Source of the DNA: DATBLE01 sp046732255
Lineage (GTDB): Bacteria > Actinomycetota > Thermoleophilia > Gaiellales > Gaiellaceae
NCBI GenBank assembly: GCA_046732255.1
Contig: JBKPMR010000022.1
Location: 1-64,000 of the forward strand
Direction: 5' to 3'
Length of the DNA: 64,000 nucleotides
Within the stretch, counting starts at the first letter, position 1. The number at the start of each line of letters is the position of its first letter. This document shows, one piece after another, positions 13,725 to 21,838 of the stretch. A program made the translations under genes and the position numbers. Under the pieces are notes generated by a model that did not search any database, was not told the DNA's origin, and saw only the letters and a list, made by a program, of their open reading frames with translations.

Positions 13725-16695
13725 GCGGCTCGACATCGAGTCGGTCTGCCTGATCGGGTCGGGCCCGATCGTGATCGGCCAGGCGTGCGAGTTCGACTAC
13801 GCCGGCTGCCAGGCGCTGAAGGTGCTGCGCGAGGACGGGTTCCGCACGATCGTCGTCAACTCGAACCCGGCCACGATCATGACCGACCCGGGCTTCGCCG
13901 ACCGCACGTACCTCGAGCCGCTCGACCTCGCCGGGGTCGCGAACGTGCTCGAGCGCGAACGGCCGGATGCGCTCCTGCCGACGATGGGCGGGCAGACCGC
14001 CCTCAACCTCTCGCTCCAGCTCGTCGAGGCGGGCGTGCTCGAGGCATTGGGCGTCGAGCTGATCGGCGCCGGGCTGGACGCGATCCGGCGCGCGGAGGAT
14101 CGCGAGCTGTTCCGGGAGGCGGTCCGGAGCGTCGGCCTCAGCGTTCCGAGCTCGCGGATCGTCACGTCGCTGGAGGACCTGGCGGCGGTGTCGCTACCCG
14201 CCGTCGTCCGGCCGGCGTTCACCCTCGGCGGCCACGGCGGAGGATTCGTCGACACGCGGGCGGCGCTCGCCCGTCAGGTCGAGCGCGGCCTCCAGGAGAG
14301 CCCGATCGGCCAGGTGCTGGTCGAGGAGTCCGTGCGCGGCTGGGACGAGTTCGAGCTCGAGGTCGTGCGCGACAAGCGGGACAACGTCGTCGTCGTCTGC
14401 TCGATCGAGAACCTCGACCCGATGGGCGTTCACACCGGGGACTCCGTGACGGTCGCGCCGCAGATGACCCTCTCGGACGAGGCGTACCAGGAGCTCCGCG
14501 ACGCCGCCGCCGCGGTCATCCGTGCGGTCGGGGTCGAGACGGGCGGCTCGAACATCCAGTTCGCGCGGGAGCGCGAGACCGGCGAGCTGCGGGTGATCGA
14601 GATGAACCCGCGCGTGTCCCGCTCGTCGGCGCTGGCGTCCAAGGCGACCGGCTATCCGATCGCGAAGGTCGCCGCGAAGCTCGCGGTCGGCTACACGCTC
14701 GACGAGATCCCGAACGACCTGACTAAGACCACTCCGGCCAGCTTCGAGCCGACGCTCGACTACGTCGTCGTCAAGTTCCCGCGCTTCGCGTTCGAGAAGT
14801 TCCCGGGTGCCGATCGGGCGCTGGGGACGCAGATGAAGTCGGTCGGGGAGGCGATGGGGATCGGCCGGACCTTCCGGGAGGCGTTCTGGAAGGCCTGGCG
14901 AAGCCGCGAGGTCGATCCTTCCACGCCCACGCCGTGGAAGGATCTCGACGACCTTCCCGAGGACGTCCATCCCTGGTTCAAACACGAGCTCCAGCTGCTC
15001 GAGCACAGCGGGCCGCCCACGGGACGACGCGTCTTCCGTCGCATCGACTCCTGTGCCGGCGAAGTGGCGGCCGAGTCCAACTACTACTACTCGACGGTCG
15101 GTAACGAGGCGGACGAGCCACTAGGCGAGCGACGGAAGCCGGTCGCCGTGATCTTGGGCTCGGGTCCCAACCGGATCGGCCAGGGGATCGAGTTCGACTA
15201 CTGCTGCGTCCACGCCGCGCAGAGCTTCCGCGCGCTCGGTTTCGAGGCGGTGATGGTGAATTGCAATCCGGAGACGGTCTCGACCGACTACGACACCTCC
15301 GACCGGCTCTACTTCGAGCCGCTCGGCGCCGAGGAGGTGCTGGCGGTCTGCGAGCGCGAGCAGCCGGAAGGGGTCGTGATCCAGTTCGGCGGCCAGACCC
15401 CGCTGAAGCTTGCCCGGGCGATCGAGGCCGGGGGCTTCCGGATCCTCGGGACGCCGTACGAGGCGATCGACCTGGCCGAGGACCGCGAGCGGTTCGGCGA
15501 GCTTCTCGCCGGGCTCGGGATCCGTTGCCCGGCATGGGGGATCGCCGAGAGCGGCCGCGAGGCGGCGGAGATCGCGCACCGCATCGGCTATCCGGTGCTC
15601 GTCCGGCCGTCCTACGTCCTCGGCGGCCGCGCGATGCGGGTCTGCTACCGCGGAAACGAGGTCGTCGACGCCTTTCACCGCGACCTGAGCGGCAAGGTGC
15701 TCGTCGATCGTTTCGTGGAGAATGCGATCGAGATCGACGTCGACGCGCTCTGCGACAGCGAGGAGACCTACGTGGCGGCGGTCATGCAGCACGTCGAGGA
15801 GGCGGGCGTGCACTCCGGCGACTCGGCGTGCGTCCTGCCGGCGCCGTCGCTCGACGTCGCCACCGCCCGCGAGGTCGAGGGCGTGGTGCGACGGCTTGCA
15901 CCGGCGCTCGGCACGGTCGGGCTGATCAACGTCCAGCTCGCGGTCGGCGAGGACGCCGTCTACGTGCTGGAGGCGAATCCGCGCGCGTCGCGGACGGTGC
16001 CGTTCGCGTCCAAGGCGACCGGCCTCAACCTCGTCGAGGCGGCGTGCAAGCTGGCCTCGGGACAGAAGCTGCGCGATCTCGCGCTGCCGCCGGAGCGCCC
16101 TCCGGCGCAGGTCAGCGTCAAGGCGGCCGTACTGCCGTTCGCCCGCTTCCCCGGGGCCGACCCGGTGCTCGGGCCGGAGATGCGCTCGACCGGCGAGGTG
16201 ATGGCCTCGGCGTCCGACCTGCCGACCGCCTTTGCGAAGGCCGAGCGGGCGGCCGGCAGGCCGTTGCCGACCAGCGGTACCGCGTTCCTCTCGGTCCGCG
16301 ACGCCGACAAGCCTGCGCTGCGCCCGGTGGCGGCGGCGCTCGCGGGGCTGGGGTTCAAGCTGGTCGCGACCGCAGGCACCGCGCGGGAGCTGCGCGATGC
16401 CGGGCTCGAGGTCGAGCGCGTTGCGAAGGTGGCAGAAGGGGCCGAGGCCAGCGTGGTCGACCTCGTCCGCCGCGGACGCTGCGACCTCGTCATCAACACG
16501 CCCTTCGGCGGCTCGCTCCAGCGGACGGACGGCTACCGGATCCGCGAGGCGGCGCTCGTCGCGCGGATTCCCTGCATCACCACCATCTCGGGAGCCGCCG
16601 CCGCCGTGCACGCGATCGCGAACGCGCGCACGGAGCTCGCCTTGTCCCTGCAAGAACGGATCGAAGTTGAGACGCGAGCGGTCAACGGTCACTAG
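13717..16695 (+). CDS. carB: Carbamoyl-phosphate synthase large subunit, shortened oligomerisation domain
   Basis: The 992-residue synthase has two ATP-grasp halves and a C-terminal MGS-like allosteric domain (from about LSVRDADKPALR; contains CDLVINTPFGG). The first conserved block, 'PRRLDIESVCLIGSGPIVIGQACEFDYAG', follows directly on a CTG at 13717. No ATG, GTG or TTG is available between the upstream stop and this block. GAGGAG sits seven bases before the CTG, so CTG is the likely start. The protein is about 80 residues shorter than E. coli CarB (1073). The gap is in the oligomerisation domain between the two synthetase halves: after 'TFREAFWKAWRS' only ~50 residues remain before 'VFRRIDSCAGE', and the helices 'LxxLKxxGFSD...LA' are absent. 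Both ATP-grasp active sites look intact. Confidence 0.95.
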   Translation: MPRRLDIESVCLIGSGPIVIGQACEFDYAGCQALKVLREDGFRTIVVNSNPATIMTDPGFADRTYLEPLDLAGVANVLERERPDALLPTMGGQTALNLSLQLVEAGVLEALGVELIGAGLDAIRRAEDRELFREAVRSVGLSVPSSRIVTSLEDLAAVSLPAVVRPAFTLGGHGGGFVDTRAALARQVERGLQESPIGQVLVEESVRGWDEFELEVVRDKRDNVVVVCSIENLDPMGVHTGDSVTVAPQMTLSDEAYQELRDAAAAVIRAVGVETGGSNIQFARERETGELRVIEMNPRVSRSSALASKATGYPIAKVAAKLAVGYTLDEIPNDLTKTTPASFEPTLDYVVVKFPRFAFEKFPGADRALGTQMKSVGEAMGIGRTFREAFWKAWRSREVDPSTPTPWKDLDDLPEDVHPWFKHELQLLEHSGPPTGRRVFRRIDSCAGEVAAESNYYYSTVGNEADEPLGERRKPVAVILGSGPNRIGQGIEFDYCCVHAAQSFRALGFEAVMVNCNPETVSTDYDTSDRLYFEPLGAEEVLAVCEREQPEGVVIQFGGQTPLKLARAIEAGGFRILGTPYEAIDLAEDRERFGELLAGLGIRCPAWGIAESGREAAEIAHRIGYPVLVRPSYVLGGRAMRVCYRGNEVVDAFHRDLSGKVLVDRFVENAIEIDVDALCDSEETYVAAVMQHVEEAGVHSGDSACVLPAPSLDVATAREVEGVVRRLAPALGTVGLINVQLAVGEDAVYVLEANPRASRTVPFASKATGLNLVEAACKLASGQKLRDLALPPERPPAQVSVKAAVLPFARFPGADPVLGPEMRSTGEVMASASDLPTAFAKAERAAGRPLPTSGTAFLSVRDADKPALRPVAAALAGLGFKLVATAGTARELRDAGLEVERVAKVAEGAEASVVDLVRRGRCDLVINTPFGGSLQRTDGYRIREAALVARIPCITTISGAAAAVHAIANARTELALSLQERIEVETRAVNGH

Positions 16696-16699
16696 ACGG

Positions 16700-16741
16700 C
16701 ACGGGGGAACCGAGGGTTCCCCCGTGAGCCCCCTCCTTCTC
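16700..16741. repeat. Palindromic GGGGGAACC repeat with C-rich tail, copy A
   Basis: The arms ACGGGGGAAC (16701-16710) and GTTCCCCCGT (16716-16725) form a perfect stem. It is followed by GAGCCCCCTCCTTCT. A very similar unit with an AACCCCCTTCTTCC tail lies between malF and malG (33949 onward). Both begin just after a stop codon inside an operon. It could act as a weak terminator or an mRNA-stability hairpin, but the repeated tail marks it as a repeat element. Confidence 0.6.
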
Positions 16742-16774
16742 GTGGTCGGTCAACGATCGCGACCTTGGGCTCCC

Positions 16775-16791
16775 GCCGGGCAAAGCCCGGC
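16775..16791 (+). other. Hairpin before pyrK
   Basis: GCCGGGC (16775-16781), an AAA loop and GCCCGGC (16785-16791) form a seven-base stem between carB and pyrK. There is no T-tract, so termination is doubtful. It may set the ratio of upstream to downstream expression. Confidence 0.4.
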
Positions 16792-16820
16792 TCCGCCGGC
16801 GAGCGGGCACGATCATCGGG

Positions 16821-17540
16821 ATGGTCAGCGTGCTTAGGCGCGAAAGGCTGCCGGTTCGCGCGTGCCAGGCGGTCGGGCCCTACGTGCTGCTGAGGCTCGA
16901 GCGCGGCGGGCTCGAGCCGGGCGTGCCCGGCCAGTTCTTCATGCTCGAGGCGCCGGGGCGGCTGCTGCCGCGGCCGATGAGCCTCTGCATCGCGCCGTCC
17001 CGTGAGCTCGGCTTCCTGATCGACCCGATCGGCCCCGGCACCCAGGCGCTCGCGGCGCTCGAGCCCGGTGACGCGATCCACGTGCTCGGGCCGCTCGGGA
17101 ACGGCTTCCGGCTGGACGTCGACCGCCCGCTGCTCGTCGGCGGCGGGATCGGGATCGCGCCGCTGCCGTACCTCTCGCAGCACCTCGGCTCGCCGCCCGC
17201 TGTGCTCGGTTTCCGCTCGGAGTGGCACGCCGAGGCCGCCGCGCTCGTGCCCACCGCCGAGGTGGCGATCGACCCGAGGCTGGTCACGGAGCTGATCGAG
17301 CCCGGCATGGACGTGCTCGCCTGCGGGCCGGAGCCGATGCTGCAAGCGGTTCGGGCGCTCTGTCGGGATGCGCAACTCGCCTGGGAGGCGCCGATGGCCT
17401 GCGGCTACGGCGCCTGCTACGGCTGCGCGGTGGAGATCGACGGCGAGTGGCAGCGCCTGTGCATCGAAGGGCCGGTGTTGGCCGGAACGGGCATGTCCGG
17501 GGTCAGACCCCGGCCATGTCCGGACGAGGCGGCGACGTGA
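16821..17540 (+). CDS. pyrK: Dihydroorotate dehydrogenase electron-transfer subunit
   Basis: The 239-residue ferredoxin-reductase-type protein passes electrons from PyrD to NAD+. It has an FAD domain (RPMSL at 51-55, the family's R-x-Y/F-S-like motif), an NAD domain (LLVGGGIGIAPL at ~104-115, LACGPEPML at 167-175) and a [2Fe-2S] site with C194-x4-C199-x2-C202-x11-C214 (CGYGACYGC...RLC). This defines the class 1B dihydroorotate dehydrogenase. The last ~18 residues after CIEGPVL are encoded partly by a GGGGTC-A-GACCCC palindrome, so a repeat appears to have extended or rewritten the C-terminus. It ends at the TGA at 17538-17540. Confidence 0.93.
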   Translation: MVSVLRRERLPVRACQAVGPYVLLRLERGGLEPGVPGQFFMLEAPGRLLPRPMSLCIAPSRELGFLIDPIGPGTQALAALEPGDAIHVLGPLGNGFRLDVDRPLLVGGGIGIAPLPYLSQHLGSPPAVLGFRSEWHAEAAALVPTAEVAIDPRLVTELIEPGMDVLACGPEPMLQAVRALCRDAQLAWEAPMACGYGACYGCAVEIDGEWQRLCIEGPVLAGTGMSGVRPRPCPDEAAT

Positions 17541-17616
17541 GTGCTGCAGCCGGATTGCGCGCGCGGACACGGCCCGAACCGCACCGTCCGGCACCGCGGG
17601 ACGGGGTCAGGCCCCG
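17497..17616. repeat. Two GGGGTC-type palindromes at the pyrK/pyrD junction
   Basis: CCGGGGTC-A-GACCCCGG (17497-17513) is a perfect palindrome around one A and lies inside the last codons of pyrK. A second, imperfect unit, CGGGGTCAGGCCCCG (17602-17616), lies just before the first recognisable pyrD codons. The 95 bases between pyrK and the first GTG of pyrD contain no good start signal. These units match the GGGGTC-T-GACCCC repeat found near 23.5 kb. Confidence 0.6.
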
Positions 17617-17634
17617 GACCTGGCTGGAGCGGAC

Positions 17635-18504
17635 GTGCTGCTGAACGCCTCCGGCTGTCTGGATGCGCTCAGCGCTCCCGACGCCGCCCGGTCGCTCGAT
17701 GCATTCGTCACGAAGACGGTGACGCCGCGGCCTCGCGGCGGCAACGCGCCCGTCCGGATCGCCGAGACGGATGTCGGGATGCTCAACTCGATCGGGCTCG
17801 CCAACCCCGGTCGCGAGCGGTTTCTCGCCGAGACGCTCCCCCGTCTCCGCGAGCTGGGCGTGCCGCTCTGGGTGTCCGTCGGCGGCTTCTCGGCACGGGA
17901 GTACGCGGAGACGTGCGCCCTCCTCGAAGACGTCACCATCGAGCTCAACCTGTCGTGTCCGAACGTGGACGAGGCGCCGGAGTCGGCGGCCGAGATCGTC
18001 GCCGCCTGCCGCGAGGCGACGGCCCTGCCGCTCTACGCGAAGCTCTCCCCTGCTGCGTGGGACATCGCCGAGGTCGCGCGAGCCGTGGAGGCGGCCGGCG
18101 CCGACGGACTGTCGCTTGTGAACACGTTGCGCGGCATGAAGGTCGACGCCGACCTCCGGTCGGTGCTCGGCACGGGGACGGGCGGCCTCTCGGGCCCGGC
18201 GCTCGGGCCGGTCGCCCTGGCCGCCGTCCACGCGTGCTACCGGGCGACCGAGCTGCCGATCGTCGGCATGGGCGGCGTCTCGACGGGGCGCGACGCGCTC
18301 GAGCTGATCGCCGCCGGGGCGGGTGCGGTCGCGCTCGGAACGGTGCTCTTCTCGGATCCGTCCGCGCCGGTCCGGATCCGCGAAGAACTGGATGCAGAAC
18401 TGGCAACACATGGGCTCCGGTCAGCCGAAGAGGCGTGCGGGATCGCCCACGAGAGGGCGTTGCCACGGAGAAAACACCTCGATATCAGGTCGAGAGTTTC
18501 CTAA
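17635..18504 (+). CDS. pyrD: Dihydroorotate dehydrogenase, class 1B catalytic subunit; start uncertain
   Basis: The FMN barrel enzyme oxidises dihydroorotate to orotate with PyrK. Clear family blocks are NASGCLDAL, VTKTVTPRPRGGN, ETDVGMLNSIGLANPG, ELNLSCPNVDE with the catalytic Cys of class 1B, LSLVNTLRGM, GGLSGPALGP, PIVGMGGVSTGRDALE and GAVALGT. The N-terminus is the problem. From GTG 17635 the protein has 289 residues and begins only three residues before NASG. The in-frame codons just upstream ('PDLAGAD') resemble the normal first strand (DLAGL-x-L-x-NPV), but there is no ATG, GTG or TTG there, only a CTG at 17620. A palindromic repeat occupies the place where the start should be. It is either mis-initiated, CTG-initiated or N-terminally damaged. 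Confidence 0.85.
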   Translation: MLLNASGCLDALSAPDAARSLDAFVTKTVTPRPRGGNAPVRIAETDVGMLNSIGLANPGRERFLAETLPRLRELGVPLWVSVGGFSAREYAETCALLEDVTIELNLSCPNVDEAPESAAEIVAACREATALPLYAKLSPAAWDIAEVARAVEAAGADGLSLVNTLRGMKVDADLRSVLGTGTGGLSGPALGPVALAAVHACYRATELPIVGMGGVSTGRDALELIAAGAGAVALGTVLFSDPSAPVRIREELDAELATHGLRSAEEACGIAHERALPRRKHLDIRSRVS

Positions 18505-18536
18505 AAACTCCTGCAAAACAGCCGATTCACACTCGG

Positions 18537-18564
18537 TTGACCGACGGGAGCAAGCTGTTAGACT
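18537..18564 (+). promoter_or_regulatory. Promoter of mihF
   Basis: TTGACC (18537-18542), a 16-base spacer and TAGACT (18559-18564) lie just before the ATG at 18576. The expected transcription start gives a 5' UTR of only a few bases. It separates the pyrimidine operon from the mihF-gmk-rpoZ-coaBC block. Confidence 0.65.
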
Positions 18565-18575
18565 CGCACACTCGT

Positions 18576-18908
18576 ATGCCGACGAAGACCCAGGCAACGG
18601 CGCCGGTTCGCTCTCTCGATCAGCGCATGGAGGCCCTCGCGAGGGCAAACGACATCCGCGTCCGCAGGGCGCAGCTGAAGAAGGACCTCAAGAACGGAAC
18701 GGTCCAGATCGAAGAGATCCTCAACGACCCGCCGGAGTACGTCTCCACGGCGAAGGTGTTCGACATGCTGATGGCGGTCCCCAAGTTCGGACGGGTCAAG
18801 GCGGCCCGCTTCCTGAACCAGTGCCGCATCAGCCAGTCGAAGACCGTGGGCGGGTTGTCCGACCGCCAACGCGCCGAGCTGATTGGGCTCTTCCACCGGA
18901 CCGTCTGA
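18576..18908 (+). CDS. mihF: Actinobacterial integration host factor (mIHF)
   Basis: The 110-residue nucleoid-associated protein is found only in actinobacteria. A basic N-terminal helix (RSLDQRMEALARANDIRVRRAQLKK) is followed by the helix-two-turn-helix region 'DPPEYVSTAKVFDMLMAVPKFGRVKAARFLNQCRIS', with the VPKxGxxKA pattern that contacts DNA, and by a C-terminal 'LSDRQRAELIGLF'. It bends and compacts DNA and is essential in mycobacteria. Its place directly before gmk and rpoZ is the conserved actinobacterial order. This gene is one of the firmest indications of the host phylum. It overlaps the gmk start by 26 bases. Confidence 0.93.
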   Translation: MPTKTQATAPVRSLDQRMEALARANDIRVRRAQLKKDLKNGTVQIEEILNDPPEYVSTAKVFDMLMAVPKFGRVKAARFLNQCRISQSKTVGGLSDRQRAELIGLFHRTV

Positions 18909-19488
18909 CGGCACGCCCGTCTTCGTGATCACCGGGCCGTCGGGGGCCGGCAAGGGAACGCTGATCAGGGCGCTGCTGGAACGCGTGCCCGAGCTCGAGG
19001 TGGCCGTCTCGGCGACCACCCGGCTGCGCCGTCGGGGGGAAGAGGATGGGTGTGAATACTGGTTCCTGTCCGACGCCGAGTTCGTCCGGCGCGTGCACGA
19101 GGGCGAGTTTCTCGAGCACGTCACCTACGTCTCCGGGAAGCGCTACGGCACTCTCCGCTCCGAGGTCGACAGGATCGCGGGCGAGGGGAAGATCCCCGTT
19201 CTCGAGCTCGAGACCGAGGGCGCGCTGAACGTCAAGGAGGACGTCCCGGGGGCGGTCACGGTCTTCATCACCGCGCCGATCCCCGAGCTGGAGCGGCGTT
19301 TGCGCGAGCGGGCAAGCGAGAGCGAGGGCGAGATCGGCGAGCGCATCGGCCTGGCGCGCAAGCAGCTCGCCCAGGCAAAAGAGTTCGACTACGTGGTCGT
19401 GAACGACGAGATCGACCGGGCGACCGGGGAGCTGGAGCGCATTGTCCAACGAGAGTTAGCGATGGCCGGTACCATGGGCCGGCCGTGA
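18883..19488 (+). CDS. gmk: Guanylate kinase
   Basis: The 201-residue P-loop kinase converts GMP to GDP. The P-loop GPSGAGKGT is at 18-26. GMP-binding residues lie in AVSATTRLRRRGEEDG and EYWFLSD, and family blocks GEFLEHVTYVSGKRYGT, the core strand VLELETEGALNVK and VFITAPIPELERRLRERASES are present. The start codon is TTG inside the 3' end of mihF; no later ATG/GTG would keep the whole P-loop strand. The stop overlaps the GTG of rpoZ. Confidence 0.95.
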   Translation: MGSSTGPSDGTPVFVITGPSGAGKGTLIRALLERVPELEVAVSATTRLRRRGEEDGCEYWFLSDAEFVRRVHEGEFLEHVTYVSGKRYGTLRSEVDRIAGEGKIPVLELETEGALNVKEDVPGAVTVFITAPIPELERRLRERASESEGEIGERIGLARKQLAQAKEFDYVVVNDEIDRATGELERIVQRELAMAGTMGRP

Positions 19489-19712
19489 TCCATCCAAGAA
19501 TCGATGAGCTGCTCGACAACGTGGACTCGCGCTATGCGCTGGTCATCGTCGCCGCGAAGCGTGCCCGGCAGATCAACAACTACCACCACCAGCTCGGTGA
19601 AGGCACGTTCGACGAGTTTCCACCCCTCGTCGAGTCTCGCTCGAAGAACTACTTGACCATGGCCCTCGAAGAGACTGCCGAGGGCAAGATCAAGTACACG
19701 TACAAGGCCTAG
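19485..19712 (+). CDS. rpoZ: RNA polymerase omega subunit
   Basis: The 75-residue omega protein has the expected blocks IDELLDNVDSRYALVIVAAKRARQIN and LTMALEETAEGKIKY. Omega helps fold the beta' subunit and, in some bacteria, is needed for the ppGpp response. The GTG start overlaps the gmk stop. A possible -10 (TACCAT, 19470-19475) nine bases before the GTG could give a separate short-leader transcript. The stop codon lies inside a 10-base hairpin. Confidence 0.95.
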   Translation: MIHPRIDELLDNVDSRYALVIVAAKRARQINNYHHQLGEGTFDEFPPLVESRSKNYLTMALEETAEGKIKYTYKA

Positions 19713-19723
19713 CGGCCTTGTAC
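19700..19723. terminator. Hairpin at the end of rpoZ
   Basis: GTACAAGGCC (19700-19709), loop TAGC and GGCCTTGTAC (19714-19723) form a perfect ten-base stem that includes the rpoZ stop codon. The tail is TAGAGGGAGG without a T-run, so it may be a partial terminator or a stabilising hairpin before coaBC. Confidence 0.5.
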
Positions 19724-19742
19724 TAGAGGGAGGCAGGGCGTC

Positions 19743-20906
19743 ATGGCCCGCGTTCTTCTCGGGGTAACGGGTGGAATCGCCGCTTACAAGAGCTGCGAGC
19801 TCTGCCGACTCTTCGTCCGGGCCGGACACGAGGTGACGCCGGTCTTGACCCCCGGTGCGGAAGCGTTCGTCACCTCGGAGACATTCGAGGCGCTAGCGCG
19901 GCGCGAAGCGCCGCGCGTGATGTACCCGCATCTGGTCGACGCCGACCTGCTGGTAGTCGCGCCGTTGTCCGCGAACACGCTGGCGAAGCTCGCCCACGGG
20001 TTGGCCGACAACGTGCTGACACAGCTGGCGCTGGCCTTTCGCGGGCCTGTCCTGGTCGCGCCCGCGATGAACGTCCGCATGTGGGAGCACCCGGCGACGC
20101 AGGCGAATGCGGCGACGCTCCGCGAGCGCGGCGTGGAGCTGATCGGCCCGGAGGAGGGCGAGCTCGCAGAGGGCGAGAGCGGCCTCGGCCGGATGAGCGA
20201 GCCGGAAGCGATCTTCGCCCGTTCCCGGGAGCTGCTCGGCGAGACCGACACGCTCGCCGGCAGGTCCGTCCTCGTCAGTGCGGGCGGCACGCGGGAGCCG
20301 CTCGACTCGGTGCGCTTCGTCGGCAACCGCTCGTCGGGGCGGATGGGCGTGGCGCTGGCCGAGGAGGCCCGCCGGCGGGGGGCTCAGGTGACGCTGCTGG
20401 CGGCGAATCTGGGCGTGCCCGCGCCGGGCGGGGTCGAGGTGGTCGAGACGCCGACCGCCGCCGACCTGGCCCGTGAGGCGAAGGCGCGGGCGGCGGCCGA
20501 CGTGGTGCTGATGGCGGCGGCGGTCGCGGACTATGCGCCCCAACCTCTGGCCGGCAAGCGGGCGAAATCGGGCGAGCCCTGGGAGATCCGCCTGGAGCCG
20601 ACCGAGGACGTGCTCCGCGGCCTCGGTGAGCGGAAGAACGGTGTGCTCTTGGTCGGCTTCGGGGCCGAGGAGGGCGAGGCCGGGCTCGAGCGGAAGCGCC
20701 GCATGCTGACGGAGAAGCACCTCGACCTCGTCGTCTTCAACGACGTCTCGCGCGAGGACATCGGCTTCGACGCGGCGGAGAACGAAGTCGTGCTGGTCAG
20801 CGCCGACGGCGAGCGGACGGTGCCGAAAGCTACGAAGGAGCGGATCGCGGCCGAGATCCTCGACGAGGTCGAACGCCTGTTGGGCAAGGAATCGGTGCCG
20901 GGATGA
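19743..20906 (+). CDS. coaBC: Bifunctional phosphopantothenoylcysteine decarboxylase / phosphopantothenate-cysteine ligase
   Basis: The 387-residue CoaBC makes 4'-phosphopantetheine for coenzyme A. The N-terminal CoaC flavoprotein half (1-~175) starts VLLGVTGGIAAYKSCELCR and includes SANTLAKLAHGLADN and the PAMNVRMW clamp. The CoaB half begins at ~178 with LVSAGGTREPLDSVRFVGNRSSGRMG, and DVVLMAAAVADYAP and the CTP region follow. Where proteobacterial enzymes have A-C-G in the flap that donates a Cys, this one reads E-L-A-E-G-E-S-G-L-G-R, without the Cys; actinobacterial relatives are known to vary here. ATG with AGGGAGG upstream. Ends convergent with htpX. Confidence 0.95.
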   Translation: MARVLLGVTGGIAAYKSCELCRLFVRAGHEVTPVLTPGAEAFVTSETFEALARREAPRVMYPHLVDADLLVVAPLSANTLAKLAHGLADNVLTQLALAFRGPVLVAPAMNVRMWEHPATQANAATLRERGVELIGPEEGELAEGESGLGRMSEPEAIFARSRELLGETDTLAGRSVLVSAGGTREPLDSVRFVGNRSSGRMGVALAEEARRRGAQVTLLAANLGVPAPGGVEVVETPTAADLAREAKARAAADVVLMAAAVADYAPQPLAGKRAKSGEPWEIRLEPTEDVLRGLGERKNGVLLVGFGAEEGEAGLERKRRMLTEKHLDLVVFNDVSREDIGFDAAENEVVLVSADGERTVPKATKERIAAEILDEVERLLGKESVPG

Positions 20907-20923
20907 AGCCTGGCGCCGACGCT

Positions 20924-21838
20924 CTAGCTCGGTGGTAGCCGGAAGCCGCCGGCCTCCTCGAGGCGGCGGATCCGGTCCTCGAGGGGCGGATGCGTGTCGA
21001 ACATGCCCCGGAATGCCGTGCTGACGCCGGTCGCCTGGTTCTGCGGATTCTCGATGTAGAGGTGCGCGACCGCACGGCTCGCGTGCCGCGTGTTGGTCGT
21101 GTCGATCAGGAGCTTCCGCAGCGCCAGCGCGAGACCCTCGCCGTCGCCGGTGATCTCCGCCGCCGACGCGTCGGCGAGGTACTCGCGGCGGCGCGAGATA
21201 CAGAGCTGGATCAGGACCGCGGCGATCGGCGCGATGACCAGCGCCGCGATCCCGAGTGCGAAGGCGATCAGCCCGGCGCTGCCGCCGCTCCTCCGGCCGC
21301 CGCCGAAGAACGAGATCCGGAGCAGGAAGTCGGAGAGGAGCGCGACGACACCGACGAGAACGGAGACGAGCGTCATCAGGCGCACGTCGTGGTTCCGGAC
21401 GTGCGAGATCTCGTGGGCGATCACTCCTTCGAGCTCGCGCTCGTCCATCAGGTTCAGCAGACCGGTGGTCACGCAGACGTACGCCTTGTCGGGGCTGCGG
21501 CCGGCCGCGAAGGCGTTCGGGGCCGGGTCGTCGACCACGTAGATCGGGGGCGGTTGGGGGAGGCCGGCGGCGATCGCGACCGTCTCGACCACGTGGTAGA
21601 GCCGGGGGTACTGCGCCTTGTCGGCCGGCTGCGCACCTGTGGCACCGGCGACGATGCCGCCCGCGGCGATCCAGCTGAAGATCCCGTAGACGATCCCGAC
21701 GACGCCGACGACGATCAGGAGCGACGGCTGGAAGGCGTACCCGAGGACGGCGCCGAGCAGGCCGACCATCAGCGCGAAGAGCACCAGCAGCCAGAGCGTC
21801 CGCCAGCGGTTCGCGCGGATCTGCTGCTGGAGAGTCAT
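20924..21838 (-). CDS. htpX: HtpX-type M48 membrane metalloprotease
   Basis: The 304-residue zinc protease resembles HtpX, which degrades misfolded membrane proteins. Two N-terminal membrane helices (about 15-34 and 40-63) precede the zinc site HEISH in 'ELEGVIAHEISHVRNHDVRL'. Two more helices lie near 158-178 and 193-218, and the third zinc ligand is in 'RRREYLADASAAEITGD'. The ATG overlaps the stop of lemA (ATGA), so the two form a pair. LemA-HtpX pairing is common, and the two are thought to act together in envelope quality control. Confidence 0.93.
   Translation of the reverse strand: MTLQQQIRANRWRTLWLLVLFALMVGLLGAVLGYAFQPSLLIVVGVVGIVYGIFSWIAAGGIVAGATGAQPADKAQYPRLYHVVETVAIAAGLPQPPPIYVVDDPAPNAFAAGRSPDKAYVCVTTGLLNLMDERELEGVIAHEISHVRNHDVRLMTLVSVLVGVVALLSDFLLRISFFGGGRRSGGSAGLIAFALGIAALVIAPIAAVLIQLCISRRREYLADASAAEITGDGEGLALALRKLLIDTTNTRHASRAVAHLYIENPQNQATGVSTAFRGMFDTHPPLEDRIRRLEEAGGFRLPPS

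Noticed and set aside
17541..18575. Open frame through pyrD that joins mihF
   Set aside because: The upstream part is Arg/Gly/Ala-rich shadow of pyrD; only the section from ATG 18576 is the real mIHF protein.
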